NCBI GenBank assembly: GCA_032622095.1
Contig: CP136066.1
Location: forward strand, 104,619,319-104,683,318
DNA length: 64,000 nucleotides
From: Siphonodentalium dalli
Lineage: Eukaryota; Mollusca; Scaphopoda; Gadilida; Siphonodentaliidae
Direction: 5' to 3'
The notes below the pieces were generated by a model. That model worked only from the letters and a program-made list of their open reading frames with translations, was not told where the DNA came from and did no database searches. Below are positions 23,290 to 35,304 of the stretch, one piece after another (position 1 is the first letter of the stretch; each line of letters begins with the position of its first letter). Made by a program: the position numbers and the translations under genes.

Positions 23290-25003
23290 GGTAAGAATTT
23301 TATTATACACTCGTTGTTTTCAAAAGACTGCACTCAAATGTGTGGTAATTGCTCATTATTGCACTGAGGAATTCTGCTTAGAGATGTGCGAAGTTAATGA
23401 TGTAACATGGTTACACATGACAACGTAACTGGAACTAGATTTGAGTGTGCAATTATAGTTTCAAATGTCCGCAAATATTTGAGTATTAAATATTATGCAC
23501 CATCGACAGCGTTGTTCGTTCGACAGTCGTGCTGATTACGGTTGAACGTCGCGGCCGGTGTTTTAAATAATTGCTACACGCATTGAAACTAACTACTGAC
23601 TAATGCATGCAATGTAACAATTATAATTAGATTGTTTTGCATCTGCATGTCTGTTGATGGTGATCTGACAGTGCACTGCATGAAGATGTCAATTGATTTA
23701 ACTATTGGGCTTCTATCTAGGTTACAAAGGCAACAACATCAAAACATCAGCAATATACTGACTAGTAATCGGACCACTGTCGGGAAAGGCATTGCACTTT
23801 TCAAATACGTAAAAGCGATAAACCAGCATGTTGTATACATCGAGAATCATCTGATATTGACGGCATTCCGATGACATTGCCGAATGCACGAGCCGTGATT
23901 GTGTGCGTGGAATGTTGCAAACAGCGAGTCGTCTACAGTCGTTACAAGGTATTTTGGTATTGCAATATCCATTCAACACCCATACACTACAGCAGACATG
24001 TTTTGTGAACAGACATGTTCTATGAGATCAAATTTACTTCCAGTTCTGGGTAAACCCGACTCGAATAGCTACGCAATACTACTTTTGGAGAAATTGCCCG
24101 TGTTTCCTATTACCATATGGTTCTGTGCACACATAGCTTTACCAAAGACAGATATCGCCAGTCTAATTATCATCCGATGCTTCCAAATGGCGCTAGTTAT
24201 GTAGCAAATATGCGACTGTATAGACATTCCAACATTCGCCCGAATGGCAACACCGCTTTTATGATACTATGCTGTGATTGGTTGAGACTGACGTAATGCC
24301 TGCTTGTCGTAATAGGGACCCCCCAAACCAACCTCAGTACTGAATTATAGTTGTTGAGTCTGTATTTTAATCAGAACTGATTAACTTCCAGTAGCAACCA
24401 ACTAGTTTACATTGCTTCAGAAGAGTAAATCAAATATGACACAATTTGGGCACATTCTTGATTAGCCTACTAGTGCCAATGCAGACACGCCTAAATTGCA
24501 ATACCGTTTCACAGGGTCGAATATCCCACCATAACCCAATTCAAGTTATATGTCTGATGTCTAAGAATATGAGTTTAGCATATACTCAAATATTGGCGAC
24601 CAATGAATTTGGGGCAACTTAGTTTTTCAGACTTTTACTGTCAACACTGTTGTCAATATTGTTACTTTTTAGCTGACAGAAAGGCTGCAGATCTCTATGG
24701 CAGATTATCACAGCATTCGACTACACGTGTGGTGCGCCGTTGTGTCCATCAGATCACCCGCAATGTGGTCAGATGATTGTACAGGAGAAAATCTGCTGTT
24801 TATAGCCAATGGAATTACCTTTTTATGGAGCTGCCCTCGGAGAAGTAGACACATGTGCCCATTGTGGGGAGCTGAGCCAAGAGTCTCAATAAAACAATAT
24901 TATAAAACTGTTTCCTTGATGTACCAATTCTGCCGTGAGCAAATTTCGCAAATTGCGAAAGAAAAACAGTCTGAATGAAAGCACTCGCTAATTGATTCTC
25001 GGC
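23290..25003. other. unassigned; weak open frames
   Basis: The longest frames are 101 codons (23,899-24,204) and 93 codons (24,697-24,978). The second is preceded by TTGTTACTTTTTAGCTGACAG, a possible acceptor, and contains TGENLLFIANGITFLW. Neither is recognised. GTTGAGTCTGTATTTTAATC near 24,351 is a single arm of the foldback seen at 13,712-13,795. Confidence 0.25.
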
Positions 25004-25006
25004 TTA

Positions 25007-26363
25007 GGGTGGATACACACATGCATGTAATGTCTGTATGTAAAATACATGTATTTTACATGGTCACACCAATAATTGACAAAATTAATCACCTGCGCGC
25101 GAAAGGTCAATTTCACCAGTGAGTAGTTATAAGCCATTATCAAACAAACTGCCATCAAGAAATTTCAGGCCAGTCATAAACATGTCTTCTTTCATGGATG
25201 CGAAAATGAGTAATTCTTGTCTGATATATGTTGCTGTTTTTCACGAGTTATAATTAATTTCGAAAACTGGATTAGAGCCGGTCGATTTTATACTTGATTT
25301 GTTTCTGTCATTTCTTGGAAACAAGGTCATCCAAAACAAAAATAAAATATGCAGAATTCTTTTATAGGATGATACCGGCTTGTTGAGATTTCTCTGATAA
25401 TTTGAGAGCGAGCTCATGTGATAACATTAATTCAATTGGGATTGCAAATATTCATTATAGCGCCAAAAAATAATGCAGGTACAGCGTTGAAATTAAAAAG
25501 AGTGACACCCCCACATTTATATATATGTTTCTCAAGCCAAAGGTTGAACAAGCTCCTAACTGTCACAAGCTTGAATTATAACATTTTCGACCATAATCCA
25601 TGATTGGGAGAGGGGCTGGTTCTCGAAAGCTTCCAATAACTAAGGGAGTTAATTGAATGTATCAGCCGGGATGATCTGGGCAAGAATTACAATATAATGT
25701 TTTACTTAAATATTCCATAGTTGTAAATTTTGCGTATACATGTATAACTGTATAACACAAGAGAGGAAAGGTGACGTAGTTGGGAACTCGTAGCTAGGCA
25801 ACCCTTTCGCCGAATGAAGACAAACAGCAACACCATGCATTCAAATTTAAAGCTGTATAATATGTTCATAATTATATGAATAGCATAAATTGCTGCATAT
25901 TAGATTAATCACTCGTAGAAAACAGACACGACATACATGACTACGATATTTATAAAGTAGGGTGTCAGGACTCAGGGTGCTGCATGCACACCCCCGTCGA
26001 GGAAATATGCAATGGTGAATTCGGTAGCTTCTGGGATAATATAGCTCCCCGTGCATGTTGGGGGTCATAGCCCCCCTGCGTTGGGGAAGAGGCCATCACT
26101 GGTATTAACATCAATAGAAGACTGACAATGATTTAAACAGAACGTCGACCATTTGAGTTATCGCGCGAATAATTATTTTAAGCGGCCTGACGACTTTGTC
26201 CCAGTCAACGGCTCTTCAGCGGTTCAGAGTTTAACTCACTGTGGTCAAACACAGTCGCAATGATTGGGTTGTCAGCGGACACATATTACACGGTGTGTAT
26301 GATCCATGTAAAACGCCAAATACACGATATTTACAGATATTACATGCATGTGTGTATCCACCC
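25007..26363 (-). mobile_element. Harbinger-like non-autonomous element, copy B, complete
   Basis: The termini are inverted: GGGTGGATACACACATGCATG at the left and CATGCATGTGTGTATCCACCC at the right. They are flanked by TTA on both sides (25,004-25,006 and 26,364-26,366). A 3-bp TTA/TAA duplication with a GGG-starting terminus is characteristic of the PIF/Harbinger superfamily. Length is 1,357 bp, with no DDE transposase frame. Copy A lies inverted at 12,874-14,398. Confidence 0.75.
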
Positions 26364-26418
26364 TTATGCCACACTGGCTGGTTGTAATTGTATCGCGTAC
26401 GGTGAATGGGATTCCTAC

Positions 26419-27120
26419 TCAATTCAATTCTTTATTCTCATGACATATGCTACATGGGTATCGAGATTTACACTATTTACATATAACATGGTACATATAT
26501 AAGCATATTATACACATTATTATAAATAAATATAAATAAACACATTATAAATAAATATAATAGCACTATCATTGCTATATATAACACTATTCATTTATAG
26601 TAATAATAGGCTTAGAAGTGAACATATACATTTTATGCACACATACACACACATAGTTATATATCAGTTTATCAATACTGCATATGCCTTATATACAAGG
26701 CGGTGCGTCAAGTTATCTTTATAATACCATCTGTAGTATTATAATCGCTTCAATATTATAATCATTCAATATTCGATAGTTCGCGGTTAACAATTTTAAT
26801 AAAATCACATAGTCGTCGTAGGCTTGTTGGATTTTTCTGATTAAGTAGTTCGCTCATATATTTTTACTTCTACTCGATAAAAACACACATTCATTGTATT
26901 GCTTTCACATCGCCAAACATTAGTGAAACAAAGAAAGGACACATATCCTACATCAGACTTTACATAAACACTACATTGTGTACCCGTGTCGACTGTGGAA
27001 TGTGAGAGGGCCTTCTCGTACCAACATTTAATCGAAGATAGAACGGCAAAACAGACTTTTTGTTCCACATTTAAACTTATAAATGAAAATGGCAATTGAA
27101 GGCCCTCCAATGTTAGACTT
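26419..27120 (-). pseudogene. LINE 3' region with GAATT tail
   Basis: CAATTCAATTCTTTATTCTCATGA on the plus strand gives, on the minus strand, a CATG-containing stem, AATAAAG and a GAATT tail, as at 57,743. The reverse-strand 89-codon frame at 26,841-27,110 may be a decayed C-terminal part but is not clearly recognisable. TAAATAAATATAAATAAACA at about 26,520-26,545 is simple repeat. Confidence 0.4.
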
Positions 27121-27870
27121 TAATTTGGTAAAGCATTTAATAAATGGGCAGATGTAAAATCTCGCAGAATTTTCAATGTTTGATTATTAATATTGTTGTT
27201 GTTTTACCTAACAGAACCTGTTATATTATATTAGAATAAATATTTGAGTTAAATAGCTTGTATTGTTCTTTGAATATGTTTAAATCAAAGTGGCTCCAAA
27301 AAACTATTGGTTGAACAAATGTGGCTCAAGTAAATAAAAAGTGGCTCAAAAACATTCACAAGTGGCTAAGGTGGTGGCTCAAGAAAATTTTGGGCCATTG
27401 TGAACACTGGTACCAAATGCAAAGAAGCCTAACTCCAGTTGTAATAAGACCTAAAAGAAAGAAAGTTGCCTTAGTTTAAGTTATGTTTTTTCATAAGGTC
27501 TTAGATCTAAATTTCTGGTCACATCCGTACCAAATTCTAACATAAACCGTTCTTTTTCTGTGGACATTTTTATAGTTATATCTCGTTACCCTCAGTTTGC
27601 TTACATTCAAATTGTCTCAACAGTTCGAATGTGAACAGAATGAGGAAATATAGTCGGATATTATAAACTGATGAAATAAGTTAGATTTATGGCGAAGTTG
27701 GTATTAGTGTGACCATGTACACCATGTTTGTATTGTATATTTCAATTGAAACTTTGATGTAGTACTCTGTCAACTTACTTTTGCTCTTGTTACCTTAAAC
27801 ACAGGTATATTTTATTTTAGCCTAATAGCAATAATAATTCGGAGATAGGAAATATTTTTTTATTTGTACG
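27121..27870. other. unassigned; GTGGCTCA word cluster
   Basis: Between 27,288 and 27,385 the word GTGGCT recurs six times, mostly as GTGGCTCAA, at uneven spacing. No open frame follows it. The remainder is AT-rich with no signal. Confidence 0.4.
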
Positions 27871-27877
27871 GGATAAC

Positions 27878-28570
27878 AACTAGCCCGATATTTTAATGGT
27901 TTGAACTCTTCCCGAAAAGGGGGTTGGAAGAGTTTTGGGGGGGGGACTATAGAAACGGGCTCCGTCCGTCCGTTCGTCCGTCCGTCCGTCCATGTGTTCG
28001 TCCGTCCGTCACACTTTTGAGTACCTTCATGGTGTGATAAACTCCTCCTACAGTTTTCATCATACGGTTTTGAAACTTCAGAATATTGTTCCACATATAT
28101 TGGAGATTTGCAACATGTATATAGATGACGGAAAAATAATTTTTCTACGGAGTTATTAACCCTTTTCGACTTAGAAAATTTCAACATTTTTTATAATTTT
28201 CTGTATGAGGGTACCTTCATGGTGTAATCAACTCCTCCTACAGTTTTGATCGTATATATTTTAAACTTCAGAGTATTGTTACCCACATATTGGAGATATG
28301 CAACATGCATATAGATGACGGAATATTTTTTTTTACGGAGTTATTAACCCTTTTCGACTTAATTTCTTTAACAAAGCCGCATCGACTTCCACATTTTCGG
28401 GGGACACTGTGGTCGGCTGACCTTTTATTATATTAAGAGTCGGGTCGAACTATGATTTTTGTTTTGATTTTTGTTTTTTTTTAAATTTCGATAATATGTA
28501 CCAGATAATATCTCCCCCGATATTTTAGCTCTTCCCGAAAAGAGGGTTGGAAGAGTTTTAAGGGGAGATA
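27878..28570 (+). repeat. GTCC-array element, copy 2, between direct repeats
   Basis: A GTCC array at 27,961-28,010 ends CGTCCGTCACACTTTTGAG. Then two tandem units of about 190 bp follow, each starting GTACCTTCATGGTGT (28,021 and 28,211) and containing ACTCCTCCTACAGTTTT and GGAGTTATTAACCCTTTTCG. The whole is flanked by direct repeats CCGATATTTTA...CTCTTCCCGAAAAG...GGTTGGAAGAGTTTT at 27,882-27,937 and 28,518-28,560. The flanks could be long target-site or recombination products. Confidence 0.6.
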
Positions 28571-30217
28571 AAAGCCAAATTGTGTAGGACCATGCAGGTA
28601 TTTGGCTCCATCTTCTGTTTTCCTTTCTTCTTTTCCTTTACTTTTTATATAACGTTAATATGTATACGAGGGCTCAGTAACCAGGACAAGAGGCAGTGTC
28701 CTTTCCTTTTCTTATCTTGTTTGAGTACGATTAGTATTTTTTGTTAAATTATAGAAGTTTAACGTAAATTTTATATTTTAGTACACCAGCTAGCTTTGGA
28801 TAGAAATATATATTAGTGCATATTTTCGACGTTTTTTTCATATTTGTAAAAAGACTGCACTCTCCCTCGTCGGTTTATCAGTGGTCGCAATGATAGCTCT
28901 GTCGTAAGATTAAATTTTATCGTTTACTATAGTGTTAGGTAAAGCCATCTCGGCGAGTACTGCAAAGAAAGACTTTGTGGTAGGCAGAAACTTAAAACGA
29001 TGATATGAAGTTGGGTTTATTTTGTCAGTATATAAGTGTGTAAATACAAATAATATGTCCATGGTTTCCAGAGAATGTCTTTATGAATACCGGTGTTACT
29101 GTATGTTATAGTTTTAGATTTTGAGTCCTTCACTTTTTTTCTTCTTTTTTGTTTAGCGTCCCCCATTCCGTGCACTGTTCATATATAAGTGAGTGCATCC
29201 TATTTGAGACACATGTATCAACAATATTTGTGGTATTTTGGCATTGTTATTCTTATTTGTGTATTTCCAGGTGGGGCGGCATTGGGGAAAAGCCAAGCAT
29301 GTATCCAGTGCTCCGGTTTTGTTCTGTATTTTTTTATGTTGTGTTCATTGTATTTTTGTAAGTCAGCTATTGATTTTAGTTTTACATTTGAACTTTAATC
29401 AGAGTCGAAATAAATCATATGGGATATTCTGCCTGAAAATTGGATACATGTTCTCAGTTGACTTATTGATAATTCAGTTTGCCACCGGGTGAACGGGTTA
29501 TGAGATCGGGAGTTATTTGTAATCATAGACAATAATGTGACATGTTGCATGCGTATACTATGGTTCATATGACCGATGTTATGGATGCTTACCTAATTAA
29601 TACTGGTTTCATGGCTAGGAGTTTGTTTTATGAATAATGTCATCTGCTAGTCACTAGGTTGGCAATTGGCAATAGTGTAAGTTTTCCATGGCTAGGACGT
29701 GAAATGAGCTTTTTCCTCAACTCAGGGATATTAAAGGCTATGGATACTCAAGTTTGTGAGAACACCAATGCTAAAAGTGTGTTAGGCATGGTATGGACAC
29801 TCTTCATAATTGACTGAAAAAGTAGTTGTGCCATGATAAAAACTTTGCGGAATTTCATGTTTTTTGGTCTGCGGCTAAGGCAAACATTTGCTATTTGGAA
29901 TATATTTGGTGTTTGTTAAAGTTCACGAAAATTTCACTTATTACGGAGTAGCGTAAACTTTGCAACATTATAGTAAGTTGAATAATTTATCTATTCATCT
30001 AAAGGCATACATCTACTTCCTACTCAGTAGTTTGAGTATCCAAAGACTCGGATGAAAGCCCATATTCACGTCCGATTGGGAGGGGGACAACCCAAGAAGA
30101 CTGAGATAATTTATATTACAGCTTGTGGTCCGAATACACGACTGGCATACAATTGTATATACATAGAGATATATACATCTGGATGGGGTGGAATATGCTT
30201 TAGTTCTGACAACGAAT
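28571..30217. other. unassigned sequence
   Basis: Pyrimidine-rich TTTTCCTTTCTTCTTTTCC near 28,620 and AT-rich sequence follow. Three overlapping forward frames at 29,149-29,492 are hydrophobic but mutually exclusive and unrecognised. Confidence 0.35.
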
Positions 30218-30854
30218 CGGCCGAATTCTGGTCCCTGGTCTAGACCACCATAATAATCACGGTGTTCCATGTCCGGACCTGGTCTCGCGAAACCACCTGG
30301 CGGATTATTGTTCAATCAACGACGATCGGTGTATCGACGGACAAAGGCACGCTTGGTGCTCGAACAATATGATTGCGTTCACGTCGCGAATAGTTGAGCA
30401 TTAATGTAACGGGTTATCACGGAACACGTGCGGTGTGTCGTCTTTACAGGCGTGTGATTAGAGTGTCTCCATGTGGATAGTGGGGGTGTTGTCCATATTT
30501 CCAAGCCGCTCCATCCTAAGTTGGGGGGGGGGGGTGAGACACCCCAAGTTCCCATGTAGCCACGACTATACCTTTATGTTTATTTATTATGATAACCTAT
30601 TTTGATGTCAGCGGTTTAAGTAAATGTTTTAGTTGAGTAAAAAAAAAATTGTTTCACGGCCGATGGAACCACACATGGCCTATTAGTGGCTATACATTGT
30701 TTATACCACCTCCCCATGCACCTAATAATCAGTCTCAGAGACCGCCCTTTTAAATCTCGACCCAAACATATAATATATACTTTTATTTCCTCCAATTTCG
30801 GAGAATCCAAATGGTAAGACATTATTGGAACAAGGACGATTAACAAAATGTACG

Positions 30855-31133
30855 TTAAAATAAGAATTTCTCAGATATTTCTAGGGTTTGGTTTGGTTTG
30901 TTAGGGTTTATCGTCGATCTAGCCGCTAGGCCACACACGACGTTGTCAATTTTACGGGTGGAGGAAAGACCATGCAGAGGCTTAATTTCACCGAGAAATC
31001 GTCTCACTGCGTGTAGAAACCACCGATCCCCGGAAAGCAACTGACAAACTTGCCCAGATACACGATTCCGGTCACCCTCCGTATGGCGGGGTTCTAACCA
31101 GCTTCGTCAGCGCTGGACGGCCTGGGACGGTGT
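30855..31133 (-). repeat. tRNA-like block of CGGCCG element, copy 1
   Basis: On the minus strand it begins in the middle of the head (ATTACACCGTCCCAGGCCG), runs through GGTTAGAACCC, a degraded B box, and continues with GGTTTCTACACGCAGTGAGACG and CTTTCCTCCACCCGTAAAAT. The A-box portion is missing, replaced by a LINE. Related blocks: 57,675-57,742 plus 59,188-59,400, 62,155-62,390 and 63,604-63,880. Confidence 0.6.
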
Positions 31134-31377
31134 AATATATATATATATACCTTTATTTCCTCCAATTTCGGAGAGCAGTAATAACATAATTACAGGTTAC
31201 ATATATATATGCATACATTGTTTGACAAAAGAGAATTGACATGAAAAGCACATAAACTTTTTAACAAATGGATACAACACAAACAGAACACCTGTGTAGT
31301 CTCGCAGACTAAACGTCCACGTGCAGTTACAAACAACACGGGCGCACATACAGGATGGCCCTAACTTACATACTTAA

Positions 31378-31465
31378 CTACACATATGCATACATATATA
31401 CGCATATACATACATATAAACACACATACACAATTACATACATACATACACATACATACACATAT

Positions 31466-31498
<33 letters not shown>

Positions 31499-31597
31499 CA
31501 TATACATATATATATATATATATATATACATATATACACACATATATATACACATATATATACACATATATATACATACATACACACACACACATAA
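31378..31597. repeat. TA/CA microsatellite
   Basis: Long mixed TATACA, CACA and TATATATA tracts. The open frames through it on both strands (tyrosine, isoleucine, histidine, threonine repeats) are artefacts. The endonuclease frame of the LINE runs directly into it. Confidence 0.95.
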
Positions 31598-31599
31598 TC

Positions 31600-32256
31600 A
31601 ATAGAAGTTCCCTCGCCACCAGAGGTAGGAATACATGTAGCTTGTCTACCAACACAAAGACGACTGTCATTGACTGGTGTAAATTGTTTTGGTTCAAGCA
31701 GTTTACGGAGTGAGTTGTCTCTCGGGCGTGATTTCGAAAGTGAGCAGTTAAAGTCGCCCATGATAATAACATGGCCTAGGGGAAAATATGTATCTATTAT
31801 GTCACCAAGCGATTGCAAATATTGTAAATGAAATTCGTCGGTGTAGTTGGTTGACGGTAGATAAACTTGGAATATATAAAGATAGTCTGCATCTGGTAAT
31901 TCTACTTGGATACCGCAAATTCTATCGTCATCAATTTGTATGGTCGAGACGTATGGATCCAGTACTTCCTTCCAAATAAGCGCTACACCGCCTTTATGTC
32001 TCCCCCGCTGATGGGGCAGCCTTTGTGAGAAATCGCATACAATATGGCATTTGTAATTGGCTAGCATAGGTTCGAGAATATGCGAATTGTGTTCATGAAG
32101 CCAATGTTCACTGATACCACATATATCTATGTTTCTCTCGTGGATCATGTTATTTAAATATGCACCAGATAAGGAATCGGATGATGCTGCAATGCCTGTA
32201 CAATTCCAAGTGGCGAGAGATACCTGAGCATGCGTCATTTTTGATATAGTATACAA
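31600..32256 (-). pseudogene. LINE AP-type endonuclease domain, truncated
   Basis: This is the N-terminal domain of a LINE ORF2, which nicks target DNA to prime reverse transcription. Visible blocks are SLATWNCTGIAAS (first catalytic Asn), ISEHWL (catalytic Glu), KGGVALIWK, YIFQVYLPS, VIIMGDFN (Asp-Asn pair) and TSIDYV. Immediately after TSIDYV the frame enters dinucleotide repeat, so the terminal SDH-type motif and the whole RT are lost. A start at the second Met (MTHAQVSLATWNC) fits the usual spacing. The frame is otherwise uninterrupted, suggesting a fairly recent insertion. Confidence 0.85.
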
Positions 32257-33420
32257 CAGCTTATAATTATGTATAGTCTCAAGACAACAACAACAAAATT
32301 ATATATATTATAGCATAAATATGCACAAATATATCAGTTTTCTTTTTCAACAAATGCGTTTAAATAAAAGAATCATAAATTTAAGTTTTTCATTTTATTT
32401 TAATGTTTTGGAAAACAAATTCTTTTGTTTTTTTGTTTTTTGTTTTTGTTTTTATAATTTTGGTTTCTGTTTTTTGTTTGTAATTTTGTTTTCGTCTTTA
32501 CTGATTTTTGTTTGCTTAAAACATCAGTATTATTCTTGTTCAAAATACTGGAATAATCTACGTGAATTGGGCGGTACGAGTAATCCCTATTAAGACGCAT
32601 TCCAACGTCCATTTTATGAATACGCCGGGAAAGCCCGCATCCCGCCATGCGATGCAAGATGAAAATCCGATGTGCCATTCATGCACTGTTATGCCGGGTC
32701 GCCCATGCTCATCCACAGCAAATTGCCGGGGTACACGCACGCGTGATTGTTACAGTTATGATAGGTGACATTATATAAAACACAGTTACACTAGATCATT
32801 TCTAATGTCCAGTTAAAAGCCAGCTTGTGATTGCTCAAACTATTCACCATCGTGCGAATGACTGGCTTACAATCAAACTAATAATCCGTATTAGAGTTCT
32901 GCACCATAAATATATTCTCGAAACCAGACTTCGCTATTCTCGTCTCAGGATCAAGTCTCGGTTTATACAAAAATCTCAGACCAGGGGGGGACTAGGTCTC
33001 AGTTGCAGACTATTACCTATAACACACATAATTGTGGATTATATTAAATTTTCTCCAATTCATATATAATTATAATCTTTACTCTACACGACATACAAAT
33101 ATAACACAATTACAATTTGGTTAACATAAAGATAAATGCTTCCAAAAAATACTTATGTTTCTGTTACCAGAACTTGTACGTTACCACATGGTTCGAATTA
33201 TGAACAGACCGACAAAGGCTTGAATGACAATAAGAAGGCAAACCTTGGTTTACGTAAACCTGAGTTTCAAAAAGACGAGAATACGGACAAGTGCTGACCA
33301 ATAATCCCAGCTTACTCGCCCTGAAGCTGGGTAACACATCGCGATCACCGTGGTTTCGGCCTGGTCTAGACTATAGTTTACATGAAACCCTGGTCTAGAC
33401 CAGGGACAAGAATTCGGCCG

Positions 33421-33889
33421 TATGTGTTTACACTGTTTTGGTATGCTGGGATCATAGGTTTAATGTTAAAAGTAGGGGACAGAATAGTTGACAACTGCGC
33501 AGATAAGATAACTAAAGTGGTCAACAGAACAGATTCAACCTATAGCTAATTGGGGTTTTTTTTATTTGAACCTTTGTCGATGTTTGTGATACCTTTGCAT
33601 ATATTTTACCCTTGAACGTCCAATAAGTTTATTGTTCTTGTTCGCTTTTTATCAGACAACTCTTTGACAACAGCACGTATTGGTTCGGTGAGATCTTCGG
33701 CAATAATCACCTTACTGTTCTTGTTGCTGTAGAAGACATCCATTCTGATGTATCAGTTACTGAAACGAGCGACTAGTTGACATGTTTTCATGTTGGTAGA
33801 TATAGTATTTATTGCTGAATGCTGAATGCTTTAATTGTCAACGCTGCAAATTAATGCAGAACATGGATATATACATATATACAATGGGG
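33421..33889. other. unassigned sequence
   Basis: AT-rich, without gene or repeat signal, leading to the ATCATCATCATC trinucleotide run near 33,899. Confidence 0.35.
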
Positions 33890-34795
33890 TCACTTACATC
33901 ATCATCATCAACATCCCCATCCCAAAGGATGAGCGCTACTGATATCCCGAGGGTGAAGTGTGACTCTAGTTTGTCTTCACACATGTCCATGATGATTTCA
34001 TGGCATCGATGTCATGCTACCAGTTAATGGACTATTGTGGAACCTCAGAGTTTGTTCTGCAGTATTGCTCGCATTTGCCATAACTGATCACTATGGTTTA
34101 TAGCCTCTTGGAGTGTTCTTTCAACAAGGTTGTTGATTCATTTAAGACCACTTTCTTCTAGATTGGCATATGATTGTTACTCAGCTTTGGCATTTATGTC
34201 TGCATTTTGTTATAGTGCATGGATTTATGTTTTAAGAGAATTTATTTCGCTTCTCATAGTTGTTAGTTCACTTTTTACTGAGGTAATTTCTTGCTGTGTA
34301 CTGTTTATGCTGGTCATGAGATTCTTCAATAATTTTGTGCATTGCCCCAAACATGTTTGCAGAGTTTTTTAGCTGGTCAGTCAGAGTTTTAAATTTTTCG
34401 CGCATTTGCACCTGATCTGCGCCTTTTCTTCTCACTTGTCCTTAAGTCCCTCATTATTTCAGAAACTGTGCCGAATGCCGAGATGAAACTATGTGTGTAT
34501 TTTGATGAGCCAATGGAGTTGATTTTGCATGGACACTTGGTGTGGAGTTCTGACTTGGTGGAATATCATAATTTCTATCGGAAACTGCGTTGATGGTTTG
34601 TGAAATTGTATCGTGAATGGATACCTTAGAGGGGTTGTAGTGATCTTTTCCCATATGACAGTCTCTATATTGCAGAAGTGGATTATTATTTATTTGACTG
34701 GATGGGGATCTTCCGGTAGAATACATTTTGGTATTTACTTTGGCTTCCAAGCCACTTGATTGGTTAAAGTTGTCTATATTATCGTTATCATGCAA
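33890..34795 (-). pseudogene. decayed coiled-coil ORF, possibly LINE ORF1
   Basis: On the minus strand a 113-codon frame (34,454-34,795) rich in Ser, Asn and Gln is followed, with shifts, by a heptad-like stretch (VKSELTTMRSEINSLKT). Then comes LQEAINHSDQLWQMRAILQ and an Asp-rich tail (WDGDVDDDDVSD). The layout, a low-complexity N-terminus followed by a coiled coil, fits some LINE ORF1 or gag-like proteins. No zinc knuckle is seen. The fragment CTATATTGCAGAAGTGGATT (near 34,667) recurs at 38,066. Confidence 0.35.
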
Positions 34796-35304
34796 AGTTA
34801 CGTTTTCCTGTGTCCGTTATCTTTGTTTGCTATTTTATTTATAGCATTTGAAGTCTCCCGGAGAGAACCACAAATATAAAGTCAGAAATCTCAGAAATGT
34901 TGTGGTTCAGTTGTATACATAAATAGGATTTCTATTCCTATACCATTTCGATGTGCTAATGAGTCCCATAACCCCATCTCGAACGAAAAATAAACGCAGC
35001 AAAAAATAGAGTCCACTGGATTGTCGCCATTTTGTCCGCAGCTCCGACGGTACATACTTCGCAAGGAACTAGCATGAAAACGAAAACAAGCACCAGAGGC
35101 AAAATTGAACATAACAAAATTGTTTAATGTTAACGGATTAGCTGACTTTGAACTTAAACGACCAACCTACTAGCAGTTATTATGACAATTATAAATGTAA
35201 ATGTATTTTATGAATATATGAGGACTAAGAATCAGCGCGACTCGATCCTTCAATAAATGATAATGATAGTACATTAGTTTACAATGTATATGCTTTTGTA
35301 TGTT
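34796..35304. other. unassigned sequence
   Basis: No signal recognised. A 73-codon reverse frame at 34,891-35,112 has no motif. Confidence 0.35.

Larger units (their letters stand above)
31134..32335 (-). mobile_element. internally deleted LINE insertion
   Basis: In the minus-strand sense the order is endonuclease domain, dinucleotide repeat, 3' UTR, hairpin CTCC GAAATT GGAG (31,159-31,173), GAAATAAAGG and a TA microsatellite tail. The reverse transcriptase is absent. The insertion splits the host element's tRNA-like block. The same 3' hairpin and AATAAA signal recurs at 30,789-30,803. Confidence 0.7.
30218..33420 (-). mobile_element. CGGCCG-terminus composite element, copy 1
   Basis: Inverted termini: CGGCCGAATTCTGGTCCC at the left, and at the right a segment ending AAGAATTCGGCCG after TGGTCTAGACCAGGGAC. 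The reverse complement of this 3.2-kb unit aligns with 56,455-60,073. The alignment covers the end blocks, a tRNA-like block, a G/C homopolymer tract and the GCATCCCGCCATGCGATG region. No transposase frame is present. Flanking bases show no convincing target duplication. A LINE fragment is nested at 31,134-32,335. The right part has the perfect palindrome GGTTTACGTAAACC (33,247-33,260). Confidence 0.75.

Noticed and set aside
27822-28187. 121-codon reverse frame with TDGRTNGRTE
   Set aside because: It is an artefact of the GTCC array.
31355-31604. Long Tyr/Ile/His/Thr open frames on both strands
   Set aside because: They are translations of a TA/CA microsatellite.
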